NCBI GenBank assembly: GCA_948567375.1 | Contig: OX419759.1 | Span: 62,462,593 to 62,526,592 of the forward strand | Direction of reading: 5' to 3' | DNA from: Lunularia cruciata | Taxonomy: Eukaryota > Streptophyta > Marchantiopsida > Lunulariales > Lunulariaceae | DNA length: 64,000 bases | Shown: positions 47,008 through 58,726 of the stretch, piece by piece | Layout of the letters: each line of letters opens with the position of its first letter | Position numbering within the stretch: the stretch's first letter is position 1 | The notes under the pieces: model-generated | What the model was told of the DNA's origin: nothing | Seen by the model: the letters and a program-made list of their open reading frames with translations, nothing else | Databases searched by the model: none | Made by a program: the position numbers and the translations under genes

Positions 47008-48400
47008 ATATTTCAACTAAGAAGGAAAGTGATAACAGGGATCACACGCACATCGGGATACATCCATCGTTCATGTTTGGACTATCTGCGACTATTACTC
47101 CATATGCAAACTTTAACCAGTCTTCTGGAATAGTATTTCAGACATTCTATGAGCAAGCAGGCAATACCCCTTGCTCCTCACGTTATGACAAGTATGATTT
47201 CCGACTCAAAAGTGTTACCATATGCTCAAAAACCGGTATGCACAACTATCGTGTCATACGCAATCAAAGAGTATAGCGGAGTGAATGTGGTCATTGCCGT
47301 ACTGTCATACTCTGGATATAACCAGGAAGACTCTCTGTTGTTTTCAACAAGTCTGCGATAGTCAGGGACTGTTCTCGAGCATCAAGTATGAAGTCGTTGA
47401 GATTGTAGAGAACAAGTATGCAAAAGAAACCCTTGTCTATATTTTCGAGGGAGATATTTTACGTGATGATGATGGTGTTGTACTAGTGGGGCAAGACGTA
47501 AAGGACGGAGACACAATTGCCTCTAAGCTCATGTTGTCGGAAAATGTTCAGAGCATAGAGAAGATTGTGAGAAAGAGCTTTCTAACTGGTAGAATAGATA
47601 AAGAGACTAGACACGCGACCATTGAGGGAAATAGGATAATAAGAGTAAGGATAATGCTGTATGGGTTTCCATTAGTTTACATCAAGACACTCCCAAAAGG
47701 GTGTAATAGGAGCCACCTTTCCACACGAGGACTTACCATTCACTGGCAGTGGGATAGTGCCAGATCTCATAATCAACCCTCATGCACTACCGAGCAGAAT
47801 GACTGTGGGTCATCTGTTAGAAATGGCAATGGGTATATTCTGAACTCTAACACTATGCGAGACCCTGTGCTTCCTCCAAAACCAAAGCTCAGAGAGGATA
47901 TCTATATAGATGCAACTTCATTCAGCAAATCTCACTTAGACCTCAAAAGACACTTAACTCCCTTTCTCAAAAGAGAGAATGTATTGCGGTGCTACAGGAG
48001 CAATGATAGAAGCAGAAATTGCTACTGTTATCTGCTACTACCATGCTCTTAGACACCAGGCTAAAGACAAAGCTCACTCTATATCTACAGGCGCCATGTG
48101 GAGCATGACAAAACAACCCGTTGAAGGAAGATCGAGGAAACGAGGATTGCGCTTTGGAGAAATGGAAATGGACTGCCTCGTAGCGCATGGAACATCCTCA
48201 ATGCTTCTCGAGAAGCTTAAGAATACTCTGATCTATGCCGAATATGGATATGTCATAGCTGTATGTCATATGTCAGGACAATCGATGTCATCTTTAGTCC
48301 TCATTTGTAGTAACGAGTTTGATCCGCACAAGTTTCTCGGTAGAGTAGTGGGAGAAAGAGATAGCGCTAGTACGAGCAGCCATAGTAACTGTGCTATCTA

Positions 48401-48900
48401 GGTGTGCGCACCGTATGAACAAGCTGCTGTTAGCGTACAACTGAAGAATCTTGCACATGTGTACGATTTAGTATTGCGCTGATAGCCCACATAATCAGTT
48501 CAGTAGAAGAGTCTAACAATGGATTTCTTGCTGTTTACGAGAGATATGGGGCTAGACGGAGGCATTGTTAGACTATATGACACTATGCTGCTAGATATTG
48601 TTGATATTATCAAAAAGATGGTGATAGACGGCAATGAAATCTTTGAGACAGTCAGTGTCATTCCCAATCAAAAAGGCTATCAACACTGTTTTGATACATT
48701 GGACTGAAAACCTCTTGATTGACTGTCGACGACCTACAGGAACTGCACATACGCACGTGGTTGTAACATTTTTTGGTAAAGACTTTCCTGAACCCAGTCT
48801 GATCGTTGCGCAGATTGAGGTAAAGTCTCCTGCGCAGTATAGCAGTTTCGTGGAGACGGTTGTCCAAATCGAGATGTAGATCATCTGATAATGTCACAGT
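48401..48900 (+). other. Unidentified frames at the right end of the viral fossil
   Basis: Two overlapping frames (48519-48707 and 48634-48879) have protein-like stretches such as HTHVVVTFFGKDFPEPSLIV and AQIEVKSPAQYSSFVETVVQ. They follow the RPB2-like part with a short gap and may be the remnant of the next viral gene. I recognise no family. Confidence 0.35.
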
Positions 48901-49380
48901 TCATCAGCAGCAATAGAAACTGATAAGGTATTGATGGCCTTCTTTGCATGAAATCAACTTTCATGGACTTGTCATGTTCGTACAACTGCCACTGTGCTTT
49001 GGATCACAAAACAGAAAGTTACCTACACAGGTAGGGACTGGAATTGAGGAATGTGTTCATATTATAATGTAGTTGTAAGCGTCGCTCGTCACTGTTCTCT
49101 ATCTTTGTAAAAGTACTCCATACAACTTCCCAATTGGTGGAGTCGACGGCCGTGCAGGCCGCAAAGAACGTATATCATAAGCAGATTTGATCGAGTGTGT
49201 ACTTTAATGAGTCAATTTATTAATCTTGTAACTTTAGCCGTAACTCTCAGCTGAATGCTCAGTGATCTTGTCTACTAATTAGGCAGGATTCCAGGCGTAG
49301 CGAGATCTACTAGTGATTCTGCTTCAAAGCGCCGAAATTCTCTGTTCAATTTTCTAGAAACTGACAATTCCTCCATTCAA
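48901..49380. other. Spacer between viral fossil and host gene pair
   Basis: No feature is seen. The right junction of the viral DNA is probably near its left end. Confidence 0.45.
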
Positions 49381-49399
49381 TGGCAAGTCTTGGTTGAAC

Positions 49400-50740
49400 A
49401 GGTGTGTTCCTTCAACTCATGCCTATATCTGCGGGGTGCCATAGGCTATTCTGAGTGTTCTTGGAGGCAGTTGAGTCGTGATCACACACAACGAAGCTCA
49501 CAAATTTCCATTGCAAACATTTCCTGCTTACACATATCTGGATTAATTCGCTTGAGTTCGTGTTGGAAGAATCACACTCAACCGACCTGGTGCATACAGG
49601 GGATTTAAATGTAGTGTCCAGGTCCTGCATTACAAATGAGCAAACATCAAATTCAGTTTTCGTTGCATTTTTATTCAGGCAACGTGTGCTAGACACAAAA
49701 GACGCCGAAGCTCCTCCCCTTGAGAGGATCCATTAGGTCTATGTGCTATGGATATGCGGCATTGTTTCTGAATGAAGCATCTAGCGACCGCGGACTGCTA
49801 AAGTGTACAAATACAATTAACACAGATACACCCTACTTCTGTAGAATTGATATGCAAGCTGCATGTCCGACAGATTCACACGAGTACACCGACTGAAAAT
49901 TTTCAAAAAGTCAATAAATGCACATACCACACTTCGAAAATAGTCCTGCGCTCAGTTTATTCACTGCTTGAACGAAATGTCGAGATCTAGGGACGCCTCC
50001 AATATATTTGGCCAAGGCAGATGGACTATACAGCAAGAGTTGTGGGAATCGAAAATGAATTTGCACTCGATCCATCTAAGTTCCCGTTCCGATTCCGGAT
50101 CCTCATACGCCCGCCCTGGCAACTGACACATAACTCTACTAAGTTGCTCATGATTCTCAACAGGAGTTAGATTGCTCATGTCAAACAGGCGGTGCACCCG
50201 TTTGGACTGCACTACTGAAGGCTTATCAATGTCAGGAGTTTCGAATGGCCCACTATCTCCGATGAGCAGCGTTCTGCATGAGCACTCTTTCCTGTACATG
50301 TGGTAGACAGAGTCCCGATCCAGCTCATCTTGAAGTTCTATCTGTTGTGCAACATTGTCTTCCGTGGTGTTAGAAGGACTGTTGATGCTGTCTCTCTCCA
50401 ATCTGAAACCGGATTCCAAGCCCATTCTGTATTGAACAATCTTCCCAGGTCTACCGTTTGACCCTCGCGTAGTCGATCTCAAGAAGACCTGCTGGCCATA
50501 CAGAAGACCCATACTGGACAACACGATCGGTTCCGTCAGGATTGGTTTTCTCGTGACTCGTGCTGACCCCCTTAGCTACTACAGTCACGGCCTCGCCACA
50601 GGACGAGACATGAGTGCAATCAGTGACATCTCCTGCTGACCCAGGCCTCTGCAAGCAAGGATTGAGCATTAGCATATGGGAAATGATCAGAAAAGCTCCA
50701 TATGCTCCACAAAACCCTGCTGTCATTGCCACACCGGTAC
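49400..50740 (-). pseudogene. Host gene A of a tandem pair, function unknown, probably damaged
   Basis: The main exon (50524-49961) encodes blocks shared with the paralogue at 52.4-53.9 kb: CSCRTLLIGDSGPF, SKRVHRLFDMSNLTPVENHEQLS, LPGRAYEDPESERE and LPWPNILE. Upstream in another frame (50732-50451) lies a hydrophobic segment (GAYGAFLIISHML), perhaps a signal anchor, then a part aligning with the paralogue (GVSTSHE). Relative to the paralogue the frame shifts between these two parts and again near the C-terminus, so gene A may be a pseudogene. A GTATGT donor follows the main exon at about 49935, and an acceptor (TTTGTAATGCAG) precedes the last exon, ending near MCKQEMFAMEIC. No known domain is recognised. 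Confidence 0.55.
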
Positions 50741-50759
50741 GGGGAGAATCATTTTACCT

Positions 50760-51735
50760 TAACGGATCATTTCTCGAACTCTCTGAACATTGGTGGCGGT
50801 GATCAGACAGATTCTTTCACACCAATCACACCTATTCTCATCTCCAAGAAACGGTCAAACTTCCTGTGATCGATCCGCGCACCGAACAACGTTAACGTAC
50901 CGTTGGAAAATGGGGTGACATTTGCAAAGTGAATCAGGAAGCTGCATAAGGCATTAATCCCCTGGTGCTTTTCGAAGTGCTGCTCTCTCCGGAAAGATCA
51001 CCAAATAAAGAGCTGGCTGAAAACTCTGATGCGTCTGCATATAGGAGGATCTAATTCAACAATGTCTGTCCCAGTTGTAGCTACAAGTTAGGAGAGACTT
51101 CAGCACTATCTCTGCCAATCTATCTAACTCCGTAACGACAATTCGTCTAGAGAGACCACAGTTTTGGTTATGCGTTTGGTTATACAACATCGTGTTCAAT
51201 GGGAAGCTTCTAACAAAATCTGCTCATTTTATCGCCGTGGGTAGACGCATCCCAGGAGCTGGTGCAATGGTGTGTCGTGTGGACATCGCTTTTGATTTCT
51301 TTCAGTTCTCAGTTCGTAACTCTGGATCTTCATCTTCCAGAATACCTGATTTCTCAACAACCCTATAGATATTCGTGAACTGTCGTATGTATTAGCTCGT
51401 TGCAAACATTCCTTGAACTGCTGGGGTATTTGTTATCACTACAGGTATTACTTGGACTACAGTACATTTGCTCCATTTCACATTCATGAAGTAGATCCAG
51501 TATGAGTAATTCCTACGTATCGTTTACAAAGCAAAACAACTCGTAAATCCTATTATAAGGATCCGGAGTACACAATTCTACTATTTTACTGAGTGCTCTA
51601 CGCTGCATTAAACGGAGAAGTAAAACGGGAGTCAGTAGTGTCAATTGTGTGGCAGTCCCAGCAATGGGTGTTCTCTCCTCTGCACCAATAGGCACTGGGA
51701 TAGATATCCAAAGCATATATTCGCCTTTAATATCT
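50760..51735. other. Upstream flank of gene A
   Basis: The stretch CCAAGAAACGGTCAAACTTC (50849) recurs in the flank of gene B (54090), so the duplication unit includes this upstream sequence. It may be an earlier exon (KFDRFLE on the minus strand) or a promoter region. Nothing else is supported. Confidence 0.45.
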
Positions 51736-51880
51736 TTTATTTTATATACTTATTTATTTATGCGCATGCAACATGAGATATGATGAAGGACGACCGCGTA
51801 GGAAAAATGAAGGAGGGGAAGACCCCGTCCCGTCCAAGGGAGAGATGAAAAAGGTAAAATGAGGCTAAGCCCCAATGATA
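51736..51880 (-). repeat. Solitary LINE tail
   Basis: The CGACCGCGTAGGAAAAATGA end, GGGGAAGACCCCGTC and GAGGCTAAGCCCCAATGAT match the LINE tail. To its left, ATAAATAAATAAG in LINE sense is A-rich. It sits between the two paralogous genes. Confidence 0.8.
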
Positions 51881-52440
51881 TGATATGATCCGTCTACAAG
51901 TAACGGAGGACTGTGCAGAGCAATGCTCGTAGGTAGATCTGCTTTATCCAAGAAGTTGATACCTATAAATGTTTAGTCCTGACTGCAATCTAGTTTACCT
52001 AGCTGTAATTTTAAATCCTAATGTAGGTAAGGTACTCATCAGATGACTGGAACCTCTTCAGATTTTCACTATTCCAGGTTGTCATGCCTGTACATTTGCA
52101 ATTTACATTACCGACGACCGGATCCCGGCTGTGATCTGGGGCTAGAACCAACGTTATGGAAACCACATATCCAAAGAATGGAAATCAGGAGAGTGTTCGT
52201 ATTGCTGAGGAGTAGCTTTATATCAGTCATCATGATTGTCAAGCTGACAAGAGCGCTAGCTACAGCTTTCTGATTTGAACATATCCTGATCAACCTTGCA
52301 GGCCGCATAGAGATGTCGCTCAGCGCCCATAATGTGTCGAAGGTATAATGTGCATGTTCGCATGATGCTGCGATTTAGTCCAGTGCAAATTCTTTTGCAA
52401 ATTCTGTAATCCTGTCGACTGAAACAAGAAGTGCATGGCG
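51881..52440. other. Downstream flank of gene B
   Basis: No gene is supported; the 76-codon plus frame at 52043-52273 has no motif. Confidence 0.4.
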
Positions 52441-52449
52441 TCAGTATTC

Positions 52450-53880
52450 ATCTCTTTTGGCGGAACTAGTTCAAGAATCGAATATCATGTGTACAAATCT
52501 CTATCAACAAGGAATAGCTTCCAGATTCCAGACAGTCCATTAAAATCCGAGAAGTAGGTTACCGCACCTGGTGTCTTTTTGTGCAGAGTGTTGTGTTGTA
52601 ATCTACTGAGATTTCGTGAAGCCCCCGTGTCGTGATCAGTATCCAAGATTACACGCAGAAGGAAGCTCACGAATTTCCATTGCAAACATCTCCTGCTTAC
52701 ATTTGTCAGGAAAAACTGGATTGCGGAATCTTTTCTGAGTCCTTGGTGGAAGAATGACTGCCAATCGACCTGGTGTATGCAAGGGATTTAGGTAGATAGT
52801 CCAGGCCCTGGAGAATATGATGAAAACACCAGATTTAGTTTCGCTGCATAGTATTTATCCAAGCTGCTCCTTTTGAGACGATTCTGAAGCTGCTCCAAAG
52901 ATGCATTACCAGCCTCCGGATAGTTTTGAAGCCTTTCCACCAGACTAGCTCTGGAACAATGGATTTTGCGGCCGGTAATCATCTCATGGACTTCAACAAG
53001 TAGCAAAATGTCCAGAAAGATACAACTCTACGAGAATAGCAGCAAGTCTAAGCACATCTACTCAAAATTTGTGCACGCCGAAGAGTATTCCCGTTAAACT
53101 CAAATATTCACTTGAAAGAGACTTACCACACTCGCAAAATTTGCATGCGCTGGATCTTATTCACTTGATCAACGAAAGATTGAAGTCTATCTGGAGAGCT
53201 CTCCAGCAGGTCCGGCCATGGCAGGCATCGTAGTCCTACGGGGCTCTTTTGGGACTTCGTATTGAATTTGTATTCTTTCCATCCAAATTCAGTTTCCCAC
53301 CCTGACACATCACAAACAAACCCTGGCAATCTGCTCAAAACTTGACTAAGTTGCTCATGGTCTTCAATAGGACTTAAAGTTCTCATGTCATAGAGGCGGT
53401 GCACCTGCTTTGACTGCAGCAACACGGGCTTATCAGCGTGAAAAGGTCTGAATGGCCCACTATCTCCGATAAGTAGCTTCCTACATGAACACTCACTGCT
53501 GTTGTAAACTAACTCCCGATCCAGTTGATTCTGTGGGGCGCCAATACTTCCTTCAGCGACAAGAATCCTGTTAACCTTCTTATCCCTCTCAAATCCAGAA
53601 CTTGATTCCGAGCCAGTCCTGTATTCAACAATCTTTCCAGGTAGTTTGTTTGAAGTTCTTTTCTTCGCAGAGGATCTCAAAGAGGTCGGCTGGTCATACA
53701 AAAGGTGCCCATTCTCGGCAATTGCAACGGCAGCAGGTTCGTACCAAATGGGTTGCTCGTGACTTGTGGTGACGCCCATAGATGATGCAGTCACGGTCCC
53801 CGAGCAGGATTAGATTTACAGCCGATAGAGGGCATACACGCGGATCTATCGGTTGCTCCTGCTGCTCAGTCTTCAAGGAG
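52450..53880 (-). CDS. Host gene B of a tandem pair, function unknown
   Basis: The main exon (about 53794 to 53127) encodes about 220 residues with CSCRKLLIGDSGPF, SKQVHRLYDMRTLSPIEDHE, QLSQVLSRLPGFVCD and LPWPDLLESSPDRLQSFVDQ. It ends in front of a consensus donor GTAAGT (53126-53121). A second exon (about 53027-52870) reads LLLVEVHEMITGRKIHCSRA with a helical, charged tail; an acceptor CATATTCTCCAG leads to the last exon (LNPLHTPGRLAVILPPRTQ, then KCKQEMFAMEIRELP). A hydrophobic stretch (GALLMIASML) upstream parallels that of gene A. Conservation between the two copies is concentrated in these blocks. No named family is recognised. Exon joints are inferred, and the exact start is unknown. 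Confidence 0.55.
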
Positions 53881-53889
53881 GAATAAGCA

Positions 53890-54110
53890 TACTGGCAATC
53901 ATCAGCAGCGCTCCATTAAACCTCAATCTGTTTAAGTCGCTATCTTGCCCACGCCGTGCAATTGTCGTGGGCGGATCAGTTTCTCCAGTTCTTGAACGTT
54001 ATCGCACCCAGCGATTAACGTTAGTGGATCATTTCCTCCAATTCTTGAACGTTGCTTGTGGCCAGATGGATCGGAGCCTTTCTTAACTCGTCGCCAAGAA
54101 ACGGTCAAAC
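53890..54110 (-). other. Upstream open stretch of gene B with an internal duplication
   Basis: A minus-strand frame is open for about 55 codons here (WRRVKKGSDPSGHKQRSRIG...). Two copies of AACGTTCAAGAAYTGGAGRAA lie 54 bases apart (about 53990 and 54045). This may be an upstream exon or leader of gene B. Confidence 0.35.
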
Positions 54111-56773
54111 TTCTTTCGAAAAACCTGTGCCTTCCTTCTGTACAACGTTCATAAATGTTTTACCAGATTCCAAGAGTAAGAAACAATCAGGAGGGTCTGT
54201 CAGGAAATGCAAAGCAAGAGCAAATTTTCGACCACCTGCAATTTCATTCGCAGTTCATTCCGAGACAAAATGTGGGGGACTGTGCAGCCGAGTCGCTCGT
54301 TGGACCGATATCTCTACTGACTCGACAGTTTTGTTTGTTCTAGCTTGGCATGTTCTACCTTTTCCCATTTTGTGGATGAAACATCCAGAAAAGTGCTGGA
54401 CAAAATTTTTGGTACATCTGCAAACTGGTTAGACCAATCTCTTGTAGAAGATTGTGTTTGAAGCAGATTAATAAGAACCGTGTGGTCAAATTACACGAGA
54501 AACTACACCTCAAAGTCTATCATTGTAGACCAATCATACTACCTCATAGATTCGACATTGCATACTTCGGTCTAATTCAAGAGATACGAATTTGCATCAT
54601 ATCTGGTGGGTGGCACACGCGCGGAGGCCTTACCTTACGAATTGCCTAACAAAATCATCAGGATCTTTCTCGTCACAAGTAATGTCTGTCTCTTAGATTC
54701 TGAGACACTCGTAATTCCAATATAGCTAGCAGTCAAAAAGTCACTTCTCGAGGTAACTATCTTTTGTGTGCTTTGTAGTATTCAGATTATTTCTTTACAC
54801 GCATTTCGTGAAACTAATGCAAAATTTGCTTCTCAGCATGAACGCTATCCACGAAATTTCTTGATAATCAGGTGATATAGATCTTGTCCCTGACAAGAAT
54901 ACTATGAAATGGATGCTGGAGATATTCCACACCATATTATAACTTAAATCGACAAAAACACCAGCCCACAACATGGGAGCGCGGTATTTAGCGTATATCG
55001 ACCTAAGCTAACCTCTTTGTATGTCTTTTTGTAAGCTGAGGAGGTAATGCTTGATATAAAAACTTGTGAACGACAAAACCAATACCCGGTAAAGTCGTAA
55101 AATTGAGGATAGATCGCTGCAGAGCGACGAAAACGGTGCCTATAATCACCTTGCGAGAAAATCGCTTCTATCGAAGAGTCTTCCAAGTTCACATTTTATT
55201 TAGTATTTCGTCATCTGCTGAGACTCTTCCACTGTAATGCTGCCATGACTGATGGTCATATTGAGTTTCCAGTAAGGTGAAAGCCTTGTAGCTGTGTACA
55301 ATATCTCCGTTGATAGTAAAGGCTCTTATGATAGTAACTCTTTCTCTTCCACCTGTTAGATCAGAAAACGAACCCTAGTTTATTTCCAGATCCCATTCTT
55401 CAAACGCTACCGTAGATTCCACGATTTGAATTCTGCCACAAAGTATCATGTTCTACTCGGTGTCAGAACTATCCGGATGGAGGACCACCTGGTGTAAGAA
55501 TTATCGGTGTTGCTTATCACCGTGACTTCACCACTTGAGCTCCGACACAGTTTCTTTGCTTTACATAAAGTCCAAACCTGAAGAAGGCACCGTGTCTCCC
55601 CTTTGACAGTACCAAGACAAGTATGAACTCACTTAGTGGCTCGTCCAAGCAACCTACATTTTCATCATGCTTACCAGTTGCCTATTTTTTCAGTTTCCTC
55701 ACCTGCTCGACAGAGAAACTTAAGAACAAGTGAGAACCTGTTGACTGCCGCCAACAAGCTGCATACATTATAGTCAATCGAAGTGATATTGCGGCATCGC
55801 CAATTAAATTACTGATCACTATGACATGAGACGGACGGTAGTACAACAATGAATAATAACAGGTCGTAGGACAGTGAAGGTCAGTGCAAGACATCTTTAT
55901 GTGGTTCAGTTCTTCATTTCGAGGTTCGTGAAATCCAATTGTAGTATGTTAAACCCCCAATATCGAATATACCGAAACTTCTCAACTTATAAAATTTCTA
56001 AACGATTTATCTGGTTATATCAGCTGTTCCCGAGGAGCGCATGAAACACCTGCTCACTCGTTAGAGATGAAATGAGAAGTCGGTGAAATCAAAGAAAAAT
56101 CCTGCAAGCCACCCAGCATCTCCGAAACACCATAGAGAGGTTCATTCAACATACTCTTCACTTTCTTCGCTTTGGACGGACATTATATCTCAAGAACTTA
56201 AGCGAAATTAGAAGCATACTCTATGTCATGTAGAGCTCAATGACAGCACTGAGCATGATGGACGGGAGTGGAAAGCAAGAAGGGAGGGGCACACAGACGA
56301 AGCCGTGCCGTCGACTGCGTGAGTTAAACAAAAAGAAAAGAAAACGAAATGGCGTGCCGCCGGGTACCGATGAGACTAACAAACCGGTCAAATTCAGCTT
56401 GAAGCTAAATCCAAGTTCAGCTTGAAGCTAAATCAAAGTCTAATCTAAGTCGAAGGTGAACGGGACCAACGAGGAAATACAAATTTCCTTGGGATGTCAC
56501 GGCGAATGGACGCACCTCACTTGTTTGTGACAAGGGACGATAAAATATCCAGACGTCCTTGAGTTTGTCGACGACTAGTGTCGTGATCTACTCTACATAC
56601 AGTCATCTCTGTTGGGTCCCACATTGATATGTCATCACGGAGACACGATGTTAAGAACCTTCTGGCATGGACGATCGATGCGGCGCCATCTTGACAGATG
56701 CTTGAATGCTCTTACTAGTCCCTAAAACAAAGGTCCAGGCACTTGAATGTTCATTCTGGTTGTCCTACAGAGA
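54111..56773. other. Host intergenic sequence
   Basis: Short frames on both strands (for example 54052-54432 plus and 55682-55894 minus) lack motifs or homologous copies in the window. A direct repeat CCAAGTTCAGCTTGAAGCTAAATC occurs at about 56393 and 56411. The lysine-rich frame at 56240-56425 is not convincing. Confidence 0.4.
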
Positions 56774-56782
56774 CACTAAAAG

Positions 56783-56834
56783 ACTTTGAAAGAAGGCGAC
56801 CGCGTAGAAAAAGCGAAGGATGGGAAGACCCCAT
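56783..56834 (-). mobile_element. Short LINE-tail insertion with 9-bp target duplication
   Basis: A 52-base insert with GGCGACCGCGTAG and AAGGATGGGAAGACCCCAT is flanked by CACTAAAAG at 56774-56782 and again at 56835-56843. The perfect 9-bp duplication marks it as a transposed copy, strongly 5'-truncated. Confidence 0.85.
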
Positions 56835-56959
56835 CACTAAAAGTACCAAAAGACATACAGCGGATCTCCTTTTAGATAAGAATGAACTCGTGGTTGCTTC
56901 AGAGCAATATGAACAGGATCCACGCTTCCAAGCCATTATAATTCACGTCTACAGGAAAA

Positions 56960-57415
56960 TGCAAACACATACATACCCCGATGGAAACAAAACAGGACTG
57001 CAATAGGGGATAGAGAAATCGGGACCCAATGAAACAAGGGGCTTACAGACAGTAGCAAAACCATTGCTGCCAAGCCAAGCCAAGCCAATGAAAAGCTATC
57101 TAGCCATCTATTGCCAAGCAACAAAATAATTTACTACTTGATTGATAAAGATTCTTTAATGCTGAAGAGTGCCCATTTACTACTACTACAAGTGTACGAA
57201 AACTCAAGGCTTGATTGAACGTGGTAAAGTGATTGAAATTTTTTCGTTAAAATAGAAAGTGAACACAATAGTACGTACCCCGATGAAAAACAAAATAGGA
57301 ATGCAAGAGGGGATAGAGCGTACGGGACCCAATGAAACATGGGGCTAAAGATAGGTAACAAAGCCTGAGCCCCAAACCTAGCAATCTATTGCAAAGCAAC
57401 AAAATAACTTAGTAT
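56960..57415. repeat. Pair of ~150-bp direct repeats
   Basis: 56966-57134 and 57262-57412 share TACCCCGATGRAAA, GGGATAGAG, GGGACCCAATGAAACA and ATCTATTGC-AAGCAACAAAATAA. They are diverged, about 300 bases apart, same orientation. Confidence 0.8.
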
Positions 57416-57438
57416 TGGACGGTATAATAAAAGTACTC

Positions 57439-57575
57439 TAATGATATATTCTGATAGTGAGTGAATGTCTTAGAGAAGGTTTAGGGTTTAGTGTTAAGAC
57501 AACACATTTAATGATATATTTTGAAAGTGATGGAATATTCTAGACAAGAGTTAGGGTTTACACAACACATTTATT
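57439..57575. repeat. Imperfect 70-bp tandem with telomere-like motif
   Basis: 57439-57490 and 57509-57560 both contain TAATGATATATT and end in TTAGGGTTTA, a telomere-type unit; each is followed by ACAACACATTTA. Confidence 0.75.
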
Positions 57576-57579
57576 AGTG

Positions 57580-58465
57580 TTGTCTATGAGAGCTTGAGTT
57601 ATAAAATTATAGAATGATTGAAAATTTGAAAGTAGGAGGTGAGCATAGAGAAAACAACAATAGTTCTCTCTCCTCTGCAAAAGAAACCTCATACTACTTT
57701 CTTTAGGAGTCTATGCTCATACTATTTCCACACGGATTCCGTAGAAATGGTAATGAATGTGTCCAAAAATTTAAACAATCACATGAACAAAGTATCAAAA
57801 GAAGATCATGGTGTATAATGATCCTCCTTTTCCCGCGAAGATGGTGGTTGCTAGTGCTCTTGTTTGAATACCGACTTGTGCAAGTGTCTTTGCTAATATG
57901 ATCCCAACCATCACGTAAAAAAAATTTGCATCTAGATTAGCAGAAAAAACTGGAATAAAATTTCTTCAGAATACAGATCCGTTTCTTTGTGATCCCAGGG
58001 GAGACTGACTATTTGTACAAATGAGAGGTAAAGTTGGTCACTGTCTTTTCCTCATCTGTTTTGATTTATTTTCCGTTAGTCTCAAGTTGTATTTGTCTTT
58101 ACCGGGTTTCCTCGTAGTGTTAAACTGTACAATGGACAAAATAAAACAAGAGCAGGAATGCTATCACTAAACTATGTTACTTTGTTTTGTTTGATGTGGC
58201 CAATAAACACATTACGAGCGAACGCCTTGCATATATCAGGATTTGAAAATATCCGGATTGCATTTAAAGAGCTTCGAACTGTCTTGCGGAAGTTTGTTTA
58301 AGTTGGTAAGGCCTGTTTTAGCTAAAGCTATTGTCCAGAAAACAAGTCGGTCTTCTAATTTTTAGACTCTATTTCTAGATCTAGAGTTTTTATATACTTT
58401 TTATAATATATTTTAAACAACATGTGTCCATTGTCCATATGTTTTATTTTATAGAGTGCAGTGGT
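57580..58465. other. Non-coding stretch
   Basis: No gene supported; a 62-codon plus frame at 57713-57901 has no motif. Confidence 0.4.
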
Positions 58466-58510
58466 TGATATAATCCATAAAAATATAAAATACTTTTATG
58501 GATTATATCA
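58466..58510. repeat. Hairpin with perfect 17-bp arms
   Basis: TGATATAATCCATAAAA and its reverse complement flank an 11-base AT-rich loop. Confidence 0.92.
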
Positions 58511-58584
58511 GAGTGTATTCACCTTAAGTGATATTTCTTAGGATGTTCCAATGGTGTATAAATAGGATTACTTCTACTACTTAC

Positions 58585-58726
58585 TTTAGGATATCGGAAG
58601 TGCAACAGGGCAGATTTCTCATATAGCCTCTATTGGGGTTTAGCTCCATTTTACTTCTTTTTTCTCTCCCTTGTACGGCTTGATGGGTCTTCCCCTTCTT
58701 CGTTTTTTCTACGCGGTCGCCTTCTA
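58585..58726 (+). mobile_element. 5'-truncated LINE 3' end
   Basis: It contains GGATATCGGAAGTG...CAGATTTCTCATA and then the tail (ATTGGGGTTTAGCTCC, CCCTTGTACGGCTTGATGGG, TCTACGCGGTCGCCTTC). The part before the tail matches the sequence preceding the tail in the minus-strand LINE, which proves the solitary tails are truncated LINE copies. Here LINE sense is plus. Confidence 0.85.

Larger units (their letters stand above)
45990..48380 (+). pseudogene. Viral-type RNA polymerase subunit 2 fossil
   Basis: RPB2 is the second largest subunit of DNA-directed RNA polymerase and forms half of the active site. Nucleocytoviricota carry their own copy for early or cytoplasmic transcription. The blocks found here span from the lobe through the hybrid-binding domain to the C-terminal clamp, so most of the gene's right-hand two thirds is represented; the N-terminal third was not recognised. 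About five or more breaks are present. Confidence 0.82.
45900..48900 (+). other. Endogenous large DNA virus fragment, RPB2-like (fossil)
   Basis: Conserved blocks of DNA-directed RNA polymerase subunit 2 occur in order on the plus strand: the fork/lobe region with KRVHTP and [70 protein letters not shown] and KQPVEGRSRKRGLRFGEMEM. No spliceosomal introns are evident and the blocks are clearly divergent from plant RPB2, which favours a Nucleocytoviricota origin over a copy of the host gene. The gene is broken in several places, and a LINE tail is inserted within it. The fragment beyond about 48400 contains further non-host-like frames of unknown identity. Edges are approximate. Age: old enough to carry many breaks and a transposon insertion. 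Confidence 0.8.

Noticed and set aside
45990-48380. Reading the RPB2-like sequence as a duplicated plant RPB2 pseudogene
   Set aside because: Less likely because the blocks diverge from plant RPB2 at many positions and no introns are seen, though only a phylogeny would settle it.
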